Assembly: GCF_000012985.1 (NCBI RefSeq)
Contig: NC_007645.1
Location: 3,192,501 to 3,256,500, forward strand
Direction: 5' to 3'
Source of the DNA: Hahella chejuensis KCTC 2396
GTDB lineage: Bacteria > Pseudomonadota > Gammaproteobacteria > Pseudomonadales > Oleiphilaceae
Length of the DNA: 64,000 nucleotides
Every line of letters starts with the position of its first letter. Positions within the stretch are counted from its first letter, which is position 1. Positions 60,205-64,000 of the stretch are shown here, piece after piece. The notes beneath the pieces are model-generated. The model was not told where the DNA came from. It saw only the letters and a program-made list of their open reading frames with translations, and did no database searches. The position numbers and the translations under genes are program-made.

Positions 60205-60561
60205 GTGTCTGTTGATCTCCATGCGTCGGTTTGCTCCAGTGTGCGTGGAGAATGGAGAAAAGTGCAGGAAGTTGTCTATTTATCTGACTCCCTTTCTTGG
60301 ATGGATGAAAACGAGATACATTACCTCGTCAAAGGATTAAGCATTGTTGATGGTGATATAAAAAAGTCTCTTGGAAAGGATGCGTTTATATATATTGAAG
60401 AAATAGACTTTAATGAATGTGACTTTCAGCCAGAGGGGCTATCCTGCGCTATGGCTGGCTGGGTCAGAGAATATCTCGGTTTGTCATTGAAGGAAGTCAA
60501 TGTGGAGTTTGATAAACAATCTAGGCGTTACAGGTTTTCTATCAATGGCGTTGATTTGTAG
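60205..60561 (+). CDS. Hypothetical protein, 118 aa
   Basis: The likely start is GTG 60205, with a weak site. The product is soluble and acidic (VQEVVYLSDSLSWMDENEIH), with two cysteines within NECDFQPEGLSCAMAG and a beta-rich end (VEFDKQSRRYRFSINGVD). No family is recognised. Size and acidity fit an immunity-type protein, without evidence of a toxin partner. Confidence 0.5.
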   Translation: MSVDLHASVCSSVRGEWRKVQEVVYLSDSLSWMDENEIHYLVKGLSIVDGDIKKSLGKDAFIYIEEIDFNECDFQPEGLSCAMAGWVREYLGLSLKEVNVEFDKQSRRYRFSINGVDL

Positions 60562-60893
60562 ATCCACGATGACAGGTTGCTCCTAGTAATCAAGGGCCTT
60601 TCGTTACCTAAAGCAGCCTTGGGTTGTTCTGTTCTCTCTCGTCAAGCAGGTTCTCCCTAATTCTCTTGAACCCCTTCCAGAAAGTGATGTAGAACATTTA
60701 ATTTCATCTTAACTTACTGTTTATACGCCAGTTAATTTACTATCGAGGCATCTTGGCGGTGTTTGAGCTGAGAGGTTAATGCGCCGGCTTTTGTTGGCGT
60801 TATTGATCATGTTGTATGAGCAGAAAGAGGTATCCAAAGGGGATTTATTTCCTTTGGGAGAAATTAGAAGTTTGGCGAGTAAGGAGAACAGAA
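60562..60893. other. Intergenic region
   Basis: About 330 bases between two plus-strand hypothetical genes. Open frames at 60779 and 60816 run into the next gene but lack ribosome sites, so the AAGGAG before 60894 decides that gene's start. Nothing else is recognised. Confidence 0.4.
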
Positions 60894-61313
60894 ATGCCAG
60901 ATGCGAGAGAGCGTATTTCCGAGGCGACCAAATCCAGCAAGAGTTGGTTTGGTCAGCTGGTATACGGAACGAACAAGTTTCTTGCGGAGAATAAAGTGCC
61001 TTTGAGCGATCAAAGCGCCAACTTTGTGATAGAAAACGCCAGAAAAGCGAATGACGGCGTAATTTTTTCCAGCACGGCGCATAGACGGGAAGCCTGGCAC
61101 TGGTTGCGGGAATGGCGCAAACCGCAGGATATGCAGCTGAATAACGCGATCAGCTCCTTGGACCCTAACTGGTATCTGAGAGGCGTTGTGTTGAATACGG
61201 CGGCTTCGTTTTGGAATTGCATCGACCCCGCCAGTGAAGGGCTGGAGTTCGCGCAAACAGGATTCGATCCAGGCGTTGACGCCTATAATTTATTTAAGCG
61301 TTCTGCAGGCTAG
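60894..61313 (+). CDS. Hypothetical protein, 139 aa
   Basis: ATG 60894 follows AAGGAGAACAGAA. The product is soluble and mildly basic, beginning MPDARERISEATKSSKSWFG and ending GFDPGVDAYNLFKRSAG. A helix with Trp-His-Trp (AWHWLREWRKPQD) lies near residue 70-80. It has no recognised domain. It converges with the aldehyde dehydrogenase gene, with a stem-loop between. Confidence 0.6.
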   Translation: MPDARERISEATKSSKSWFGQLVYGTNKFLAENKVPLSDQSANFVIENARKANDGVIFSSTAHRREAWHWLREWRKPQDMQLNNAISSLDPNWYLRGVVLNTAASFWNCIDPASEGLEFAQTGFDPGVDAYNLFKRSAG

Positions 61314-61332
61314 GACCTGACGGATTTTTGCC

Positions 61333-61358
61333 AACGCTGCGCGGTGATGCGCAGCGTT
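61333..61358. terminator. Perfect 10-base-pair hairpin between convergent genes
   Basis: AACGCTGCGC pairs with GCGCAGCGTT across a six-base loop, 20 bases after the 139-residue gene and 18 before the aldehyde dehydrogenase stop. It likely ends both transcripts, although T-runs are short. Confidence 0.65.
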
Positions 61359-61375
61359 ATTGGCGCAATTAGACT

Positions 61376-62863
61376 TTATCCCCCATACCACAGTGTCTTG
61401 GTCTGCACATACTGCTCCAGTGCTTCCAGGCCTTTGTCCCTGCCGCCGAAGCCGGAGGTTTTGTAGCCCCCAAAAGGCGTGGCGATGTCGCCTTCGGAGA
61501 AGCAGTTGATGGAGACGGTTCCGGCTTTGATTGCGCGGGAGACCCGTTGCGCGCGGCGCAGGTCGGAAGTGTAGAGAGAGGCGGCCAGACCGTAATTGGT
61601 GGCGTTGGCCAGATGAATCGCCTCGGCTTCGGTTTCGAATGTGGTGACTGCGAGCACGGGGCCGAACACTTCCTCCTGGAACAACGTCATTTCCGCCGTG
61701 ACGCCATCAAAAATCGTTGGCTCGACACTCATTCCCGCACCCAATTTCAGGGCTTCGCCGCCCCGTATCAATTTGGCTCCTTCCCCTTTCGCGGTTTTGA
61801 TGTAACCGCAGACCTTCTCGAAGTGCGCCGGCTCGATCATAGGTCCGATAGCGGTTTCCGGATCTTGTGGATCGCCGACTTTCCAGCCGTCCACCAAGCG
61901 CTTTTGCAGTATCTTGAGCAGCTTGTCTTTTACGCTTTTGTGAACGATCAAACGAGAGCCGCAACTGCAGTTTTCACCCATGTTCCAGAATGCGGCGGAG
62001 AGAATACTGTCCGCGATTTCCTCCAGCGCGTAGCTGTCTTCAAACACAATCTGCGGGCTCTTGCCGCCGCACTCCAGCACGATTTCCTTCAGGTTGCTTT
62101 GCGCTGAATAAGTGAGGAACAGACGACCCACCTCGGTTGACCCCGTGAAAGACACCATGTCCACGTCGGGGTGCAGCCCCAAGGGTTTTCCGGTTTCTTC
62201 ACCGAGGCCGGTGACAAGCGTCAGGACATCTTTCGGTACGCCCGCTTCGTGGGCCAGTTGCACGATGCGGTAGGCGCTTAGAGAGGTCAGCTCTGCGGGC
62301 TTGATCACCAATGAGTTGCCGGCGGCGAGGGCGGGCGCCGCTTTCCAGGCCAGCATCAGGGCGGGGAAGTTCCAGGGCAGCACGGCGCCGACGACGCCGA
62401 TGGGCTCCTTCACGATCAGCCCAAGATTGTCGCTGGCGGTGGGGGATATTTTCCCGAACAGCTTGTCGATGGCTTCGGCGTACCAGGCGATAGTGTGAAT
62501 GGTGTCGGGAATGTCGGTATTCAGACACTCTGTGATGGGTTTGCCGGCGTCCAGGCAGTCCAGCGCCGCCAATTCCTCATGGCGCTCCTGTAGCAGCGCC
62601 GCCCAGCGCAACATAATGCGTTTGCGCTCAGCCGGCGACAGTCTCGACCATACGCCGGATTCAAAGGCGGCGCGACCGGCTTTCACCGCCGCGTCCACAT
62701 GGCCGCCGTTGCACTGTTGCACCCGTCCGATCACTTGCTGGGTGAACGGATTCAAGGTATCGAAATGAGGCTCATGGTCATCGTCCAGACCTGGGATCAG
62801 CGCGCCGGCGTATAGTTGAGCGTCCCGCGCCAGTTGAAATACGTCTTCTTTTTTTAAGGGCAT
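61376..62863 (-). CDS. Aldehyde dehydrogenase, candidate 2-oxoglutarate semialdehyde or similar
   Basis: A 495-residue NAD(P)-dependent aldehyde dehydrogenase. The fold is complete: NAD-binding PWNFPALMLAWKAAPALAAG, FTGSTEVGR, the catalytic Glu in LECGGKSPQ and the catalytic Cys in ENCSCGSR (first Cys of that pair). It resembles the gamma-glutamyl-gamma-aminobutyraldehyde/PuuC and related groups. Here it lies 21 bases after a dapA-like gene, the arrangement seen in hydroxyproline (or glucarate) pathways, where the aldehyde is 2-oxoglutarate semialdehyde. Thus the reaction is probably conversion of that aldehyde to 2-oxoglutarate, but the group similarity alone does not prove it. Confidence 0.85.
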   Translation of the reverse strand: MPLKKEDVFQLARDAQLYAGALIPGLDDDHEPHFDTLNPFTQQVIGRVQQCNGGHVDAAVKAGRAAFESGVWSRLSPAERKRIMLRWAALLQERHEELAALDCLDAGKPITECLNTDIPDTIHTIAWYAEAIDKLFGKISPTASDNLGLIVKEPIGVVGAVLPWNFPALMLAWKAAPALAAGNSLVIKPAELTSLSAYRIVQLAHEAGVPKDVLTLVTGLGEETGKPLGLHPDVDMVSFTGSTEVGRLFLTYSAQSNLKEIVLECGGKSPQIVFEDSYALEEIADSILSAAFWNMGENCSCGSRLIVHKSVKDKLLKILQKRLVDGWKVGDPQDPETAIGPMIEPAHFEKVCGYIKTAKGEGAKLIRGGEALKLGAGMSVEPTIFDGVTAEMTLFQEEVFGPVLAVTTFETEAEAIHLANATNYGLAASLYTSDLRRAQRVSRAIKAGTVSINCFSEGDIATPFGGYKTSGFGGRDKGLEALEQYVQTKTLWYGG

Positions 62864-62884
62864 GATGTTGCTCCGTCCCTGTCG

Positions 62885-63766
62885 TTATGAATTTACGATG
62901 GCGGCCGCCAGAGCTTCCAGAAACTCCGCTTTGTCCTCTTCGCTGATCGGCGCCAGTGGCGGACGGGTGTCGCCAACGGGATAGCCCAGATAAGCGCAGC
63001 CGATTTTGGCCTTCTGGTTGTAATCCGCTTTCTCCTGATTCTTGAGGACAGGAAGGATCTTGCGCATGCCTTCGCGCAGGCGCTGATAGTCGCCAGCTTG
63101 CGCCGCGTCGATCAGCGCGACATGCTCCTTGGGAAGATAGTTGGCCGCGCCGCCGATCCACGAACGCACGCCCCAGAAGAAATAATCCGCCGCCTGATCA
63201 TCGGAACCACACACAACCTGAAAGTCAGGCAGGTCGGCGTTGATCAGCGTCAGTGCGCGGCTGAAGTCGCCGCTGCTCTCTTTGATGCCGATGATGTTTT
63301 TGTCCCGGGCGAGTTCCATGACCGCTTCTATGCCGATTTCTACGCCGGAGCGGGCGGGAAAGTTGTACATGATGACCGGCATTCCCACTGTCGCGCTGAC
63401 GCTTTGATAGTGCTGAATAATTTCATGCTGCTGAGGCAGACAGTAAATGGGCGGCGCCAGCATCAGGGCTTGATAGCCCATCTCTCTGGCTTCCTTTGCT
63501 TTGGCGATGGAGCCGGCGGTGTGGGTGTCGTTGACGCCGGCGATCAATAACGCGCGTTGACCGACATGTCTGGCGATATACGCCATCAAGTCGCGGCGCT
63601 CCTCCACGCTGAGCGTGTAGTACTCGCCGGTAGTGCCGCAGGCGACGACGCCGCGTACGCCGGATTCTATGAGGTGGTCGAGCAGTCGGCCCAGCGCCGG
63701 ATAGTCAATCTGATTGCGGTTATCGAATGGAGTGACGACAGGAACCAGTACGCCATCTATGTTCAT
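62885..63766 (-). CDS. DapA-family lyase, candidate 1-pyrroline-4-hydroxy-2-carboxylate deaminase
   Basis: ATG 63766 has AAGGA seven bases upstream, giving 293 residues; the frame from 63883 is too long. The protein is a DapA/NAL-type Schiff-base lyase with GTTGEYYTLS, the active-site Tyr in MYNFPARSG and the lysine in GIKESSGDF. Family members include dihydrodipicolinate synthase, N-acetylneuraminate lyase, 5-keto-4-deoxyglucarate dehydratase and the hydroxyproline deaminase. The downstream aldehyde dehydrogenase favours a route to 2-oxoglutarate. The operator-like palindrome 103 bases upstream matches the one before oppA. Confidence 0.8.
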   Translation of the reverse strand: MNIDGVLVPVVTPFDNRNQIDYPALGRLLDHLIESGVRGVVACGTTGEYYTLSVEERRDLMAYIARHVGQRALLIAGVNDTHTAGSIAKAKEAREMGYQALMLAPPIYCLPQQHEIIQHYQSVSATVGMPVIMYNFPARSGVEIGIEAVMELARDKNIIGIKESSGDFSRALTLINADLPDFQVVCGSDDQAADYFFWGVRSWIGGAANYLPKEHVALIDAAQAGDYQRLREGMRKILPVLKNQEKADYNQKAKIGCAYLGYPVGDTRPPLAPISEEDKAEFLEALAAAIVNS

Positions 63767-63868
63767 CCTTATTTCCTTTGCGATTGATCGTTTTTGTTTT
63801 TCCATCCAGCCGCCTTGGTTAAGGAAAGGGGCTGGGCTGGAGTTATCGCTCTTCATCTTATGCAAAGC

Positions 63869-63888
63869 GTATATTGTATACAATATAC
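63869..63888. promoter_or_regulatory. 20-base perfect palindrome upstream of the dapA-like gene
   Basis: GTATATTGTATACAATATAC is a perfect 20-base inverted repeat, 103 bases before the dapA-like start. Its core ATTGTATACAAT is the same as that before oppA (30269-30280). The gene open at the right edge may encode the regulator. Confidence 0.75.
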
Positions 63889-63965
63889 ATTTCCGGGAAA
63901 TTTAGGATTCTGGTTCCCGGGGGAGAGACAAACCGTTATCAACGGCCAAACCCGAAAGCGTGGCT

Positions 63966-64000
63966 ATGGCGAGGATAGATGAAAGGGAGAGCGAGTGCGG
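63966..64000 (+). CDS. Possible start of a divergent gene, cut by the window edge
   Basis: ATG 63966 opens MARIDERESEC and remains in frame to the window end. It diverges from the dapA-like gene and shares its palindrome, which suits a GntR-type regulator, but too little is visible to identify it, and the frame is open further upstream (from 63906). Confidence 0.3.
   Translation, partial: MARIDERESEC

Overview
The window looks like chromosome from a marine gammaproteobacterium, most like Hahella (Hahellaceae/Oceanospirillales). This rests on overall gene style, moderately high GC in core genes, a LodA/LodB quinoprotein pair, abundant chemotaxis and cyclic-di-GMP proteins, and several large secreted or unusual proteins. 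The assignment is inference, not proof. No rRNA, tRNA, CRISPR array, transposase or phage module was seen. Several AT-rich islands (about 1.5-2.0, 12.4-13.1, 19.9-20.7, 30.4-32.0 and 42.3-46.0 kb) differ in base composition from their neighbours and look acquired.

Layout. 0-3 kb: tail of a chemotaxis receptor, a broken methyltransferase, REP-like palindromes and a Nudix hydrolase. 3.1-3.8 kb: a gene whose protein strongly resembles Burkholderia lethal factor 1 (BLF1), a glutamine deamidase toxin. 4.3-10 kb: a secreted discoidin/di-heme oxidoreductase, a GH28 pectinase, a GNAT acetyltransferase and a HEAT-repeat protein. 10-15.5 kb: a PAS chemoreceptor flanked by direct copies of a two-hairpin repeat, a DUF3703 protein, a lone deaminase-fold protein, a lipoprotein hydrolase and small genes. 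15.8-19.4 kb: two neighbouring solute-binding proteins, one a fusion of two binding-protein families. 19.4-22.3 kb: orphan UPF0175, an unknown gene pair, and a LysR/oxidoreductase divergent pair. 22.7-30.2 kb: an oppABCDF-pepP operon for peptide uptake and Xaa-Pro cleavage. Its operator-like palindrome recurs in front of the dapA-like/aldehyde dehydrogenase pair at 61.4-63.8 kb, suggesting a shared proline/hydroxyproline-peptide regulon. 32-36.8 kb: a sigma-54 activator beside an oxoamine synthase, a membrane methyltransferase and a di-iron-type hydrolase. 37-38.7 kb: a CsgG/DUF4810/DUF799 lipoprotein trio. 38.8-41.8 kb: lodB and lodA. 42.3-46 kb: two paralogous leucine-rich-repeat lipoproteins around an unknown protein. 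46-50.8 kb: a desaturase, a STAS protein, a diguanylate cyclase and small genes.

50.8-59.1 kb is the most unusual region. It is a tight five-gene minus-strand operon encoding two paralogous membrane-associated proteins (one with an 82-residue alternating Val/Ile/Thr-Asp tract), a borosin-type peptide alpha-N-methyltransferase fused to a borosin-binding-like domain and a duplicated beta domain, a protein built of six ~63-residue repeats, and a StrG-like iron/2-oxoglutarate oxygenase. I know of no characterised system with this layout. It and the BLF1 homologue are the two best leads.
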